Assembly (NCBI GenBank): GCA_945881735.1
Contig: CAMCVF010000008.1
Location: forward strand, 38,225 to 102,224
Origin: Methylotenera oryzisoli
GTDB lineage: Bacteria > Pseudomonadota > Gammaproteobacteria > Burkholderiales > Methylophilaceae
Direction of reading: 5' to 3'
Length of the DNA stretch: 64,000 nt
Program-made: the position numbers and the translations under genes
The notes under the pieces: generated by a model
Database searches by the model: none
The model's input: only the letters and a program-made list of their open reading frames with translations
Told to the model about the DNA's origin: nothing
Shown here: one piece after another, positions 9,961 through 20,353 of the stretch
Layout of the letters: each line of letters starts with the position of its first letter
Position numbering within the stretch: the stretch's first letter is position 1

Positions 9961-10509
9961 ATGCAATTGGATTTAACCGAATACTTAATTAGCTCCGAAA
10001 CGATTGCCTCTGGCGGCATGCTCACGGTCAAGCGCGATCAAGTGCGCTTGCCAAACGGACATGTTAGCCAGCGTGAATATGTTACACATCCAGGCGCCGT
10101 GGTGATTGTGCCACTATTGCCAAACGGCAATGTGATTTTAGAGCGACAGTTCCGCTATCCACTGCATCAGGTTTTTATTGAATTACCTGCAGGAAAAATT
10201 GATGCGGGTGAAGCAATCTTAACCACAGGTCAGCGTGAGTTGCTTGAAGAAATAGGCTTCAGCGCAAGTGATTGGGTTAAGCTAGGCCATCAACATCCTT
10301 GTATTGGTTATTCTAACGAAGTGATTCATATGTATATGGCGCGCGGATTAAGCGCAGGCCAGCATCAGCGAGATGCCGATGAGACCTTGGAAGTATTTGA
10401 GGCATCGTTTGAAGGCTGTATGCACATGATTCAAGGCGGTGAAATTACCGATGGCAAAACAATTGTAGCGCTATTTTTTGCGGAAAAATATTTAGCACAG
10501 CATGGTTAA
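9961..10509 (+). CDS. NUDIX hydrolase, ADP-ribose pyrophosphatase-like
   Basis: Cytoplasmic hydrolase of nucleoside diphosphates linked to another moiety, most like the ADP-ribose diphosphatase branch (NudF). The Nudix box is complete at residues 78-100: GKIDAGE, then RELLEEIGF. The 182-residue length and the preceding LERQFRYPLHQVFIELPAG segment are typical of that branch. Substrate cannot be fixed from sequence alone. It is followed 28 bases later by a reductase gene in the same direction. Confidence 0.85.
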   Translation: MQLDLTEYLISSETIASGGMLTVKRDQVRLPNGHVSQREYVTHPGAVVIVPLLPNGNVILERQFRYPLHQVFIELPAGKIDAGEAILTTGQRELLEEIGFSASDWVKLGHQHPCIGYSNEVIHMYMARGLSAGQHQRDADETLEVFEASFEGCMHMIQGGEITDGKTIVALFFAEKYLAQHG

Positions 10510-10537
10510 TTTAATACGCTGCTCGCCAGTTATATAA

Positions 10538-11377
10538 ATGTCTAAAGTTTTAATAATAGGTTGTGGGGATTTAGGCACAGCGATTGCCTTGCAATTACAT
10601 CAATCGCAGCATGAGGTGATTGGTGTCCGTATCAGCCAGCAAAGCTTGCCACATGGCATGCAAACGATTCAGGCCGATGTAACCAACGCTAGTTCACTAA
10701 ACCTGCTTAATAATATTAATCCCTCCATCATTATCTATTGCGTTGCTGCCAGCGCACAAACAGATGAAAACTACCACGCACATTATGTGCAGGGATTAAA
10801 AAACATATTGGCATCGCAAACTAATAATAACGATTTGCAGCACGTTTTTTTTGTTTCTAGCACCCGCGTTTATGGGCAAAGCACGCAAGCGTTATTAAAT
10901 GAAAGCGTAAATGCAGAGCCTGCTGATTTTGGAGGTGAGCGCTTGTTAGAAGCTGAAAATGTATTAAGTAATTTACCCTGTCATACAACTACGCTAAGGC
11001 TTTCAGGTATTTATGGCCAAGGTCGTTTGTATCTAGTCAATACCGCAAAAGATACCAGTCGTTGGCCTGCGAGCAATAGTTGGAGTAATCGGATTCATCG
11101 CGATGATGCGGCAGGATTCATTGCCTTTTTAGTACAAAAAGCATTAAGCCAACAGCCGCTTGAAAGTTGTTATATTGTCACCGACGATATGCCTACCTTG
11201 CAATATACAGTGCTTATTTGGTTAGCAAACCAACTTGGTATTGTTACTAATCATATTCAAATTCCTGTTGAGAACGGCGGCAAACGGTTAAGTAACAAAC
11301 GTTTACGTGCCACCGGCTTTCAGTTGCAGTATCCTAATTACCAAATTGGCTATGAAAAAGTACTAAAAACAATTTAA
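10538..11377 (+). CDS. NAD(P)-dependent SDR/epimerase-like protein (YeeZ-like)
   Basis: A 279-residue Rossmann-fold protein of the extended short-chain dehydrogenase/epimerase group. The nucleotide-binding motif GCGDLG is at residues 8-13; the segment HVFFVSSTRVYGQ supplies the catalytic Ser-Thr-x-x-x-Tyr-like region, and RLSGIYGQGR follows. Overall it resembles E. coli YeeZ, whose substrate is not defined. It is co-directional with the NUDIX gene and the transglycosylase gene that starts seven bases downstream, so a small operon is likely. Confidence 0.75.
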   Translation: MSKVLIIGCGDLGTAIALQLHQSQHEVIGVRISQQSLPHGMQTIQADVTNASSLNLLNNINPSIIIYCVAASAQTDENYHAHYVQGLKNILASQTNNNDLQHVFFVSSTRVYGQSTQALLNESVNAEPADFGGERLLEAENVLSNLPCHTTTLRLSGIYGQGRLYLVNTAKDTSRWPASNSWSNRIHRDDAAGFIAFLVQKALSQQPLESCYIVTDDMPTLQYTVLIWLANQLGIVTNHIQIPVENGGKRLSNKRLRATGFQLQYPNYQIGYEKVLKTI

Positions 11378-11383
11378 GTCCTT

Positions 11384-12595
11384 ATGCAAAAAATGCATTT
11401 TAAATTTCTCACTTACATTATCGTCAACGCAATCTTGTCTTTATCAATAATCACGGTGGCGTTTGCGGACGGCAGCAATTATTTTGATTTATGGCTATCA
11501 GCATTAAAAACAGAGGCAAGAGAAGCGCAAATTTCAGTACAAACGATTGACGATGCCTTTAAGACTGCGCAATACTTGCCATGGGTGATTATTCTGGATC
11601 GCAATCAGCCAGAATTTATATCACCTTTTTTAAGTTATGTTGAAAAGCGCGTTAGCCCAGAGCTCATCAAACAAGGCAAGGCGGAATTACTAGAACAGGA
11701 AGCGCTATTAAGCCAAGTTGAGGCGCAGTATGGCGTGCCAAAGCAGGTGTTAGTCGCCTTTTGGGGCTTAGAAACTAACTATGGCGACAACAAAGGTAAT
11801 TTTGGTTTACCATCTGCGCTAATGACCTTGGCTTATGAAGGGCGTCGCGCTTCATTTTTCCGCAGTCAATTATTCGACACTATGCGGATTGTGGATGCTG
11901 GTCATAATACGGTGGCGGGTATGCGCGGCTCTTGGGCAGGGGCTATGGGGCATATGCAATTTATGCCTTCTACCATGCTTAAATATGGCGTAGATGCTGA
12001 TATGGACGGCCGTATTAATATTTGGACTTCACTGCCTGATGCCTTTTCATCAGCCGCTAATTACTTAAGCAAAGTGGGTTGGCGCAAAGAGGAGGTGGCG
12101 GCAATCGAAGTTAAGTTGCCCGCAAACTTTGATTACAGCCAAGCGCGTCTAAATAATCGTCAGATGGCGAGTGATTGGGCAAAGTTAGGTGTGGAGGATA
12201 TGGCAGGTAATGCAATACCTAACCAAGCTAATGCCGCGATTTTGCTCCCACAAGGTTATTATGGTCCAGCTTTTATGGTGTTTAGCAATTTTGATGTGAT
12301 TATGGATTGGAATCGTTCTGTTAATTACGCCTTATCTGTTGTGCATCTATCCAATCAGTTAATGGGAGAAAAGCCGATTTTGGGGGGCGAGTTGGCTGAA
12401 AAAGAAGCGATGAGCTTTAATCAATTTTGGGCATTGCAAGGCAGATTAAATGAATTGGGTTTTGATTGTGGCGAGCCTGATGGATTTCCTGGCCTTAAAA
12501 CGCAGGCGGCGATTAGGCAATATCAGGCTAGCCAGCAATTAGTACAAGATGGTTACGCCAGCCCAAGCTTGTATCAACGCTTATTGCAACCTTAA
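11384..12595 (+). CDS. Lytic murein transglycosylase (MltB family) with peptidoglycan-binding domain
   Basis: Periplasmic enzyme cleaving the MurNAc-GlcNAc bond of peptidoglycan with formation of 1,6-anhydroMurNAc. An N-terminal signal sequence (residues ~5-28) precedes the SLT-like catalytic domain. The catalytic Glu is E130 in FWGLETNYGD, and further family motifs are GSWAGAMGHMQFMPSTMLKY and DGRINIW. The last ~55 residues form a PG_binding_1 domain (FNQFWALQGRLNELGFDCGE). No lipobox is seen, so it is probably the soluble form. Its 3' end overlaps the converging oxygenase gene by four bases. Confidence 0.88.
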   Translation: MQKMHFKFLTYIIVNAILSLSIITVAFADGSNYFDLWLSALKTEAREAQISVQTIDDAFKTAQYLPWVIILDRNQPEFISPFLSYVEKRVSPELIKQGKAELLEQEALLSQVEAQYGVPKQVLVAFWGLETNYGDNKGNFGLPSALMTLAYEGRRASFFRSQLFDTMRIVDAGHNTVAGMRGSWAGAMGHMQFMPSTMLKYGVDADMDGRINIWTSLPDAFSSAANYLSKVGWRKEEVAAIEVKLPANFDYSQARLNNRQMASDWAKLGVEDMAGNAIPNQANAAILLPQGYYGPAFMVFSNFDVIMDWNRSVNYALSVVHLSNQLMGEKPILGGELAEKEAMSFNQFWALQGRLNELGFDCGEPDGFPGLKTQAAIRQYQASQQLVQDGYASPSLYQRLLQP

Positions 12596-13260
12596 AAAAT
12601 TAAAGAGTCACGACTTCTAAACCAGCCGGTAATGCTTGCTCTTTCTCGTTTTGCAGGGCGTACTTCGTGCCAAAAATTGGCGGATAAAAATAGCACCAAT
12701 TTGCCAGCTGCTGGCAAAATATCTAAGTAATCAATTTCATCTAAATACAAGCGTAGCTCACCACCATCATCCGCTTGCCAATTGGAATTCAAATATAAAA
12801 TACTGCTTAATTGGCGAGATTTTGCATTCGTACCATAGCTAAATTGGTCTAAATGTCTCAGATAAGCGCCACCAATTGGATAAAGCGCTAAATGCGTTTC
12901 AAGTGATTGTATATTCATGAATAATTGCTGATTAAGCATGTCTTTTAACGTGTGCATTTTTTTAAAATAAGCTTGAATATCGCTATTTTCATCCTGTTCA
13001 TCCAACCATGTAATATGGTCACCACGAATTGCAGATTGCTGAGCTTGATTGATTAAGCCCGTTTTGGCGGCACGCATATTATGATTGCCATAGCGCTTAT
13101 GCGTTTCATCCCGCAAAGCGGCAATAATGCTTGCCGATAGAAAATTATCCCAAACAACGTAACCGTTTTCACTGAGTGACTGTATTATCAAGTCAATGTC
13201 TGCCTGTTGTTTGTTTTGCGTAATCACTGTGCGATTATACCAGCGCGCGTTTGCGTGCAA
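12592..13260 (-). CDS. 2-oxoglutarate/Fe(II)-dependent oxygenase, prolyl-4-hydroxylase-like
   Basis: Iron-dependent hydroxylase of the SM-20/P4H group. The iron ligands are the H-x-D of YLRHLDQF and the distal His of FWHEV, followed by RASITGWFR with the Arg that binds 2-oxoglutarate. The jelly-roll core (SRQLSSILYLNSNW, DGGELRLYL) is complete. The ATG at 13260 is one possible start. An in-frame GTG at 13227 lies six bases beyond a TATAAT (13239-13234), so a shorter, nearly leaderless product of 211 residues is also possible. The substrate is unknown. Confidence 0.8.
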   Translation of the reverse strand: MHANARWYNRTVITQNKQQADIDLIIQSLSENGYVVWDNFLSASIIAALRDETHKRYGNHNMRAAKTGLINQAQQSAIRGDHITWLDEQDENSDIQAYFKKMHTLKDMLNQQLFMNIQSLETHLALYPIGGAYLRHLDQFSYGTNAKSRQLSSILYLNSNWQADDGGELRLYLDEIDYLDILPAAGKLVLFLSANFWHEVRPAKRERASITGWFRSRDSLIF

Positions 13261-13279
13261 ACCCGTATTAAGCTAAAAT
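13251..13279 (+). promoter_or_regulatory. Predicted promoter of the valine tRNA gene
   Basis: TTGCGT at 13251-13256 and TAAAAT at 13274-13279 are 17 bases apart and would start transcription about 19 bases before the tRNA. The -35 lies within a perfect palindrome GTTTGC-GT-GCAAAC (13249-13262) that also lies just upstream of the divergent oxygenase promoter. Confidence 0.55.
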
Positions 13280-13304
13280 TCGCACTTCGCAAAAAGTGAA
13301 AAAC

Positions 13305-13381
13305 AGGCGGTTAGCTCAGTTGGTTAGAGCGCTTGGTCGACATCCAAGAGGTCACCAGTTCGAATCTGGTACTGCCTACCA
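13305..13381 (+). tRNA. tRNA-Val (anticodon GAC)
   Basis: A full 77-base cloverleaf: 7-bp acceptor stem (AGGCGGT/ACTGCCT), D arm GCTC/GAGC, anticodon stem CTTGG/CCAAG, T arm ACCAG/CTGGT with TTCGAAT loop, and an encoded CCA. The seven-base anticodon loop is TCGACAT, giving GAC for valine but C at position 33, where U is nearly universal. It is followed by a terminator and thrS. Confidence 0.93.
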
Positions 13382-13390
13382 CTAATATTT

Positions 13391-13421
13391 AAAGCCGTTC
13401 AAAAAAACGGCTTTTGTTGTT
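13391..13421 (+). terminator. Rho-independent terminator after tRNA-Val
   Basis: Nine-base-pair stem AAAGCCGTT/AACGGCTTT followed by a T-rich tract. It separates the tRNA transcript from thrS. Confidence 0.8.
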
Positions 13422-13455
13422 TTAGCTTTATTTTAAATACTAAATTGGATTCGAT

Positions 13456-15363
13456 ATGCCAGTGATTCGCTTACCAGATGGCTCAGAACGCCGCTTTGAT
13501 TCGCCCGTAACTGTGGCGCAAGTAGCCATGGACATTGGTGCAGGCCTTGCAAAGGCAGCGCTAGCTGGTGAGGTCAACAACCAATTGGTCGATACAAGCT
13601 ATTTGATTGAAACCGATAGTGATTTAGCGATTATTACTGATAAATCTGATAATGGTTTAGATGTGATTCGTCATTCTACTGCGCACTTATTGGCGTATGC
13701 GGTTAAAGAATTATTTCCTGATTGCCAAGTCACCATTGGCCCTGTGATTGAAAATGGGTTCTACTATGATTTTTCATACAAACGCCCATTTACGCCAGAA
13801 GACTTGGTGACAATAGAAAAGAAAATGGCTGAACTTGTTAAAAAAGATGAGCTGGTCACGCGTAAAGTGCTGCCGCGAGATGAAGCGGTGGCCTATTTCA
13901 AAAGTATCAATGAGCATTACAAAGCCGAGATCATTGCATCGATTCCTGCCAACGAAGATGTATCTTTGTATTCTGAAGGCAACTTTACCGATTTATGCCG
14001 TGGCCCGCATGTGCCAAATACAGGCAAATTAAAAGCCTTTAAATTAATGAAGCTAGCAGGTGCCTACTGGCGTGGCGATAGTAATAATGAGATGCTACAA
14101 CGCGTTTATGGCACGGCTTGGCGAAATAAAGAAGAGTTGGAAGCTTATTTATTTCAACTGGAAGAAGCCGAAAAACGCGACCATCGCAAATTAGGTAAAC
14201 AGCTTGATTATTTTCATATGCAAGACGATGCTCCCGGCATGGTGTTCTGGCATCCGCGCGGCTGGAGCATTTGGCAAGAAGTTGAGCAATACATGCGCAA
14301 AATGTTCAAAGATTACAATTATCAGGAAGTGCGCACGCCAACCATTATGGATAAAACCTTATGGGAGAAATCGGGTCATTGGCAAAACTACCGCGACAAT
14401 ATGTTTGTGACTAATTCAGAAAATCGCGAATACGCGGTTAAGCCGATGAATTGCCCAGGCCATGTGCAGATTTATAATAGCAGCTTGCATAGTTACCGCG
14501 ATTTACCTTTAAGACTTGCCGAATTTGGCTCGTGTCACCGTAACGAACCATCTGGTTCATTACACGGTTTAATGCGTGTGCGCGGCTTTACGCAAGATGA
14601 TGCGCATATATTCTGTACTGAAGAACAAGTAGAGGCGGAAGTAGCCGATTTTATTAAAATGCTTTACAAAGCCTATGTTGATTTTGGCTTTAACGATGTC
14701 TTAGTTAAGCTTTCTACTCGCCCTGAAAAACGTATTGGATCGGATGAGGATTGGGATAGGGCAGAGACCTCGCTTGCCAATGCGTTGAAACTAAATAATT
14801 TGGACTTTGAATATCAGCCTGGTGAAGGTGCATTTTACGGCCCTAAAATCGAATTCACACTAAAAGATTCGTTAGGTCGCTTATGGCAGTGCGGTACCAT
14901 TCAGCTTGATCCTAATTTACCAGAGCGTTTAGGTGCAGAATATGTAGCGGAAGACAATTCGCGCAAGCGCCCAATTATGTTGCATCGCGCTATTGTGGGG
15001 TCAATGGAGCGTTTTATTGGCATTTTAATCGAAAACTATGCAGGTGCAATGCCGCTTTGGTTGGCGCCCGTACAAGTGATGGTGCTGAATATTTCTGAAA
15101 GCCAAGCCGAATATGTGATGCAAGTGATTGAAATTCTAAAGAAAAATAACATTAGATGCGATTTTGACTTGAGAAATGAGAAGATTACCTATAAAATACG
15201 CGAGCATTCAATGCAGAAAATGCCTTATTTGCTAGTTGCAGGTGAGCGAGAAATGCAAGCAGGACAAGTCGCCGTGCGTACCAGAAAAGGTGAAGACCTA
15301 GGTTCAATGCCTATTTCCGAGCTAATTGCTCGGTTAAAAGCAGAAATCGAAGCGAAGGTTTAA
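13456..15363 (+). CDS. thrS: Threonyl-tRNA synthetase
   Basis: Class II synthetase charging tRNA-Thr, 635 residues. Domain order: TGS (about 1-61), the editing/SAD domain with HSTAH at 73-77 and a distal [10 protein letters not shown], the catalytic core with the zinc Cys in [12 protein letters not shown] and motif 2 in [19 protein letters not shown], and a C-terminal anticodon-binding domain (from ~535). All expected motifs are intact. It heads the thrS-infC-rpmI-rplT-pheS-pheT-ihfA block. Confidence 0.98.
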   Translation: MPVIRLPDGSERRFDSPVTVAQVAMDIGAGLAKAALAGEVNNQLVDTSYLIETDSDLAIITDKSDNGLDVIRHSTAHLLAYAVKELFPDCQVTIGPVIENGFYYDFSYKRPFTPEDLVTIEKKMAELVKKDELVTRKVLPRDEAVAYFKSINEHYKAEIIASIPANEDVSLYSEGNFTDLCRGPHVPNTGKLKAFKLMKLAGAYWRGDSNNEMLQRVYGTAWRNKEELEAYLFQLEEAEKRDHRKLGKQLDYFHMQDDAPGMVFWHPRGWSIWQEVEQYMRKMFKDYNYQEVRTPTIMDKTLWEKSGHWQNYRDNMFVTNSENREYAVKPMNCPGHVQIYNSSLHSYRDLPLRLAEFGSCHRNEPSGSLHGLMRVRGFTQDDAHIFCTEEQVEAEVADFIKMLYKAYVDFGFNDVLVKLSTRPEKRIGSDEDWDRAETSLANALKLNNLDFEYQPGEGAFYGPKIEFTLKDSLGRLWQCGTIQLDPNLPERLGAEYVAEDNSRKRPIMLHRAIVGSMERFIGILIENYAGAMPLWLAPVQVMVLNISESQAEYVMQVIEILKKNNIRCDFDLRNEKITYKIREHSMQKMPYLLVAGEREMQAGQVAVRTRKGEDLGSMPISELIARLKAEIEAKV

Positions 15364-15411
15364 GCTAAATTTTCAAGGTAGCGCGGTTTAATTTTTTATT
15401 AGGAGCCAGCA

Positions 15412-16011
15412 ATAGCACAAGATAAAGATACACGAATTAATGGGGATATTACCGCACCCGAAGTTCGTTTGGTGGGCATAGAAGGAGAGCCGTTAGGCAT
15501 AGTAAGTCTTCGCGAAGCCTTTGCGAAAGCAGAAGAAGCGGATATTGATTTGGTTGAAATTGCGCCAAACGCGTCACCACCAGTGTGCAGATTGATGGAC
15601 TACGGTAAGTTTAAGTATGCTGAAAGTAAACGTCAGCACGAGCAAAAACTGAAGCAAAAACAAGTTGTTATTAAGGAAATTAAATTTCGCCCCGGTACAG
15701 ATGACGGCGATTATAATATTAAAGTGCGTAATATCATCCGATTTTTGGGTGAGGGTGATAAAGCCAAAATCACGCTACGTTTTAGAGGCCGCGAAATTAC
15801 GCACCAAGAATTTGGTTTGGCTTTATTAAGACGTGTGGAAGCCGATTTGGCTGAGCATGCGGTGGTTGAGCAGTTTCCAAAAATGGAAGGCCGCCAAATG
15901 GTGATGGTGTTAGCACCGAAGAAAGTAGAAAAAGTAGTCGTTAAACCACCAAAGGCAGCTAAACCTGCTGAAAAATTAGCTGACAAGATAGAAGTACTGG
16001 CTACAGAATAA
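15412..16011 (+). CDS. infC: Translation initiation factor IF-3 (AUA start)
   Basis: Binds the 30S subunit, prevents premature 50S joining and checks initiator tRNA and start codon. No ATG, GTG or TTG fits the conserved N-terminus. In-frame ATA at 15412, seven bases after AGGAG, gives a product beginning (M)[19 protein letters not shown], which matches the family, with a total of 199 residues. An internal GTG at 15469 would remove conserved residues. A non-canonical start is typical of infC and allows IF-3 to repress its own translation (known in E. coli with AUU). Both domains are present, with [13 protein letters not shown] at the linker and [17 protein letters not shown] opening the C-domain. 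The C-terminus has an extra Lys/Ala-rich tail. Confidence 0.95.
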   Translation: MAQDKDTRINGDITAPEVRLVGIEGEPLGIVSLREAFAKAEEADIDLVEIAPNASPPVCRLMDYGKFKYAESKRQHEQKLKQKQVVIKEIKFRPGTDDGDYNIKVRNIIRFLGEGDKAKITLRFRGREITHQEFGLALLRRVEADLAEHAVVEQFPKMEGRQMVMVLAPKKVEKVVVKPPKAAKPAEKLADKIEVLATE

Positions 16012-16031
16012 TAAGTTTGCTTCAAAATTGT

Positions 16032-16150
16032 AATGAGCGCATTTTAGGCAAGTCGCACGGCTCTTAAAAGCCGGAATGTACAATAAGTACATGAGGACTT
16101 TGAGCGCTGAGTAACGCAGTATTAAATCTGCGCATTGAGTTTTTGAGTGA
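16032..16150 (+). ncRNA. Structured element in the infC-rpmI spacer
   Basis: Nested stems can be drawn: AAGTC (16050-16054) with GACTT (16096-16100) encloses hairpins CGGCT/AGCCG and ATGTAC/GTACAT; a further hairpin CGCAG/CTGCG follows (16115-16132). The ends resemble imperfect terminal inverted repeats (AATGAGCGCA and TGCGCATT). It could be an r-protein leader (L20 control of rpmI-rplT is known in E. coli) or a copy of a dispersed palindromic repeat. No second copy is visible in this window. Confidence 0.45.
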
Positions 16151-16203
16151 TACGGCGAAATGGCATGCCTAGGCACTCTTTATCAACCTCCAAGGAGAAA
16201 AAA

Positions 16204-16401
16204 ATGCCAAAAATGAAAACAAAGAGCAGCGCCAAAAAGCGTTTTAAGTTCTTAGGTAACGGTAAAGTGAAACGCACGCATTCACATTTACGTCATATCC
16301 TAACCAAGAAAACCACTAAGCAAAAACGTAAGTTACGTGGCACTTCGATCATTTCACCAACTGACATCAAACGCGTTCGCGCCATGATGCCAACAAAATA
16401 A
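16204..16401 (+). CDS. rpmI: Ribosomal protein L35
   Basis: Large-subunit protein bL35. ATG at 16204 follows AAGGAG and gives the exact family N-terminus [15 protein letters not shown] and the usual 65 residues; the frame is open upstream but the leader part is not homologous. The Lys/Arg-rich sequence continues [18 protein letters not shown] perfect palindrome TGCCTAGGCA (16166-16175) lies just before the ribosome-binding site. Its neighbours infC and rplT form the conserved operon. Confidence 0.97.
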   Translation: MPKMKTKSSAKKRFKFLGNGKVKRTHSHLRHILTKKTTKQKRKLRGTSIISPTDIKRVRAMMPTK

Positions 16402-16411
16402 GGAGACCGAG

Positions 16412-16771
16412 ATGCCTAGAGTAAAACGTGGTGTCATTGCTCGCGCAAGACATAAAAAGGTATTAAATGCCGCTAAAGGTTATCGCGGTCGTCGTAAAAA
16501 CGTTTATCGCATTGCCAAGCAAGCGGTAATGAAAGCTGGTCAATATGCATACCGTGACCGTCGTCAGAAAAAACGTCAGTTCCGTACACTATGGATTGCA
16601 CGTATTAACGCAGGTGCGCGTGAGTTAGGTTTAACTTACAGCCGCTTCATGAATGGCTTGAAAAAATCTTCTATTGAAGTGGATCGCAAGGTATTAGCGG
16701 ATTTGGCAGTGTTCGACAAAGCGGCATTTGCAAAATTTGTTGACTTATCAAAAGCTGGTTTAGCGGCTTAA
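16412..16771 (+). CDS. rplT: Ribosomal protein L20
   Basis: Large-subunit assembly protein bL20, 119 residues. The N-terminal basic arm begins [18 protein letters not shown] and the core includes [20 protein letters not shown] and [19 protein letters not shown] precedes the ATG. It is translated ten bases after rpmI and ends at a strong terminator. In E. coli L20 represses the operon through the rpmI leader. Confidence 0.98.
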   Translation: MPRVKRGVIARARHKKVLNAAKGYRGRRKNVYRIAKQAVMKAGQYAYRDRRQKKRQFRTLWIARINAGARELGLTYSRFMNGLKKSSIEVDRKVLADLAVFDKAAFAKFVDLSKAGLAA

Positions 16772-16797
16772 GACTTGCTTAATTCAGTTTGAAAATT

Positions 16798-16823
16798 AAA
16801 AAAGAGGCTATGGCCTCTTTTTT
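16798..16823 (+). terminator. Rho-independent terminator after rplT
   Basis: Stem AAAGAGGC/GCCTCTTT with a four-base loop, preceded by A and followed by a T run. It closes the infC-rpmI-rplT unit before pheS. Confidence 0.85.
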
Positions 16824-16928
16824 TATGACTGAATAATTAATACAAGAGTTTTTGAATGTCGATTTTAAATATTTATTCATAATCAATCAGTTAAACATCA
16901 AAAAACACATTACTTTAAGTTAAAATAA

Positions 16929-17915
<987 letters not shown>

Positions 17916-17937
17916 TCAAGCTGAATAATTAAACGCT

Positions 17938-20292
17938 ATGCAATTCTCCGAAAACTGGTTACGAACTTTTGTTAATCCTGCCATTTCATCCGCAGAGCTA
18001 AGTAATGCCTTAACAATGGCAGGGCTTGAGGTAGAAGAAATGACGCCTGTGGCGCCTGCTTTTGACCGTATTGTGATAGGCGAAATTGTAGAGGCGCTTA
18101 AGCATCCTGATGCTGACCGCTTGCAAGTTTGCAAGGTGAATCTAGGTAAGGAAATTTTGCAGATTGTTTGTGGTGCCAGCAACGCGCGTGTGGGCCTAAA
18201 AGCTCCATGTGCTTTAGTTGGTGCAGAGCTGTCAGGTATCAGTATTAAAGCTGCAAAAGTTCGCGGCGTAGAGTCGTTTGGCATGATGTGTTCTGCCAAA
18301 GAGTTGGGATTAGCAGTAGAAGCAAACGGCTTGCTAGAATTACCAAATGATGCACCAGTTGGTCAGGATATTCGCCAATATTTGGATTTAAATGACCAAT
18401 TATTAACATTAAAATTAACGCCTAACCGTGCTGATTGTTTAAGTATTTTAGGTATCGCGCGTGATGTGGCGGCGATTACAGGTGCGCCTGTTATCTTGCC
18501 AGCGGCTAACGCTGCCAAAATTGAAAGCACAAAGATACAGACTGTAAGCATTGATGCATTAGATGCATGTCCTGCTTATTATGGCCGCGTAATTGAGGCG
18601 GTGAATGCGCGAGCCAAAACGCCAGATTGGATGTTGCGCAATTTAGAGCGAAGCGGCATTCGAAGCATTAGCGCGATTGTGGATATTACCAATTTTGTTT
18701 TGCTGGAATTTGGCCAGCCAATGCATGCGTTTGATTTAACAAAATTGAGCGGCGGTATTCAGGTTCGTTTTGCTAAAAAAGATGAGCCAATTAGATTACT
18801 CAATAACACCGATGTAAAACTAGCCAGTGATGATTTGGTAATTGCGGATGACAGTGGTGCGATTGCATTAGCTGGAATTATGGGCGGTGAGTCAACATCG
18901 GTAACTGATGCCACCAGTAATATATTTTTAGAGAGTGCGTTTTTTACGCCAGATTCAATTGCTGGTAAAGCACGCCGTTTGGGCTTAAGCACGGATTCAT
19001 CTTATCGCTTTGAGCGCGGCGTGGATTTTGGCATCACTCAAATGGCATTAGAACGTGCAACGGCTCTGGTGTTGGCGATTTGTGGTGGTAAAGCGGGTGA
19101 AATGATTGCGGTAATCAATACATTACCTAACCGTAAAATCGTGTATTTGCGTTACGCAAGATTATTGTCGGTATTGGGTATTAGCATACCGCAAGCAACG
19201 GTTGGAACGCTATTAGCACAGCTTGGATTTGAATTTAGTGCAAACGGCGATGTGTTCGCTGTGCACGCGCCAACATATCGTTTTGATATTGCGATTGAAG
19301 AAGATTTAATTGAAGAAATCGCGCGTTTGCATGGCTACGATAAAATTGCCGCCATCACGCCAACGGCTAGTTTGGGCATGTTGCCTGCTAGTGAATCGGC
19401 ACTAAATCAGGCTTGGCTGCGCGATACCTTACAAATGCAAGGTTATCAAGAAATTGTGACCTATAGCTTTGTGGATGAAAGTTGGGAGCGCGATTTATTA
19501 GGTAATCCTAATCCAATTAAGCTGAAAAACCCAATTGCCAGCAATTTAAGCGTAATGCGCAGTGGCTTATGGGGTGGTTTGCTGGATACACTAACCTATA
19601 ATTTGAATCGCAAGCAAGAGCGCGCCATGCTGTTTGAATTAGGCAGCAGCTATCATCACTCAGAGCAAAGTGCTTATTCCGAAAACTTACGTGTAGCAGG
19701 CTTGTATTATGGCTCATTTCAGCCTGAGCAGTGGGGTGTAATCGCAAAAGAGGTGGATTTTTACGATGTAAAAGCCACTGTCGATTGTTTAACGCATGGC
19801 AAGGCTGAATATCGCGCAGAGACCCATAACGCATTGCATCCAGGCCAATCAGCGCGTGTTTATCTGGATGGCAATCCAATTGGCTGGCTCGGTAAGTTGC
19901 ATCCAAAGTGGCAGCAACACTATAGTTTAGCTAAAAATACGTATCTTTTTGAGCTGGAAGCATTGCCATTATTGCATAAGCCGCTTGCGCAATATGAAGA
20001 GGTGCCAAAAACCTTAGCCATTCGACGTGATTTAGCCGTTATTGTGAATGCCGATTTGCCGGTTCAGCACCTTTTTGATGCAATTACACAAGCGAGCATT
20101 TCGCTTGTGATACAAGTGCAACTATTTGATATATATCAGGGAAAAGGTATTCCCGAAAATAAAAAAAGCCTTGCATTATCAGTACTTATGCAAGATACTC
20201 ATAAAACTTTGGTGGATACTGAAGCCGAAGTTGCAATGGCAGAATTGCTAAAATTATTAGAAAATCAATTTTCCGCCAGTTTGCGTAATTAA
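17938..20292 (+). CDS. pheT: Phenylalanyl-tRNA synthetase beta subunit
   Basis: Large subunit of phenylalanyl-tRNA synthetase, 784 residues. Visible domains in order are an OB-type tRNA-binding domain (about 39-148, with LQVCKVNLGKEILQIVCGAS), B3/B4 editing domain, B5 domain, a degenerate class II core, and the C-terminal FDX-anticodon-binding domain (from ~690, with AIRRDLAVIVNADLPVQHL). No lesion is seen. It follows pheS in the usual operon and precedes ihfA. Confidence 0.98.
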   Translation: MQFSENWLRTFVNPAISSAELSNALTMAGLEVEEMTPVAPAFDRIVIGEIVEALKHPDADRLQVCKVNLGKEILQIVCGASNARVGLKAPCALVGAELSGISIKAAKVRGVESFGMMCSAKELGLAVEANGLLELPNDAPVGQDIRQYLDLNDQLLTLKLTPNRADCLSILGIARDVAAITGAPVILPAANAAKIESTKIQTVSIDALDACPAYYGRVIEAVNARAKTPDWMLRNLERSGIRSISAIVDITNFVLLEFGQPMHAFDLTKLSGGIQVRFAKKDEPIRLLNNTDVKLASDDLVIADDSGAIALAGIMGGESTSVTDATSNIFLESAFFTPDSIAGKARRLGLSTDSSYRFERGVDFGITQMALERATALVLAICGGKAGEMIAVINTLPNRKIVYLRYARLLSVLGISIPQATVGTLLAQLGFEFSANGDVFAVHAPTYRFDIAIEEDLIEEIARLHGYDKIAAITPTASLGMLPASESALNQAWLRDTLQMQGYQEIVTYSFVDESWERDLLGNPNPIKLKNPIASNLSVMRSGLWGGLLDTLTYNLNRKQERAMLFELGSSYHHSEQSAYSENLRVAGLYYGSFQPEQWGVIAKEVDFYDVKATVDCLTHGKAEYRAETHNALHPGQSARVYLDGNPIGWLGKLHPKWQQHYSLAKNTYLFELEALPLLHKPLAQYEEVPKTLAIRRDLAVIVNADLPVQHLFDAITQASISLVIQVQLFDIYQGKGIPENKKSLALSVLMQDTHKTLVDTEAEVAMAELLKLLENQFSASLRN

Positions 20293-20353
20293 ACGATCAA
20301 ACAAAAATTCAACGAAATTAAATTAATGGATAAAATATGTTGAGGGGAAGCGT

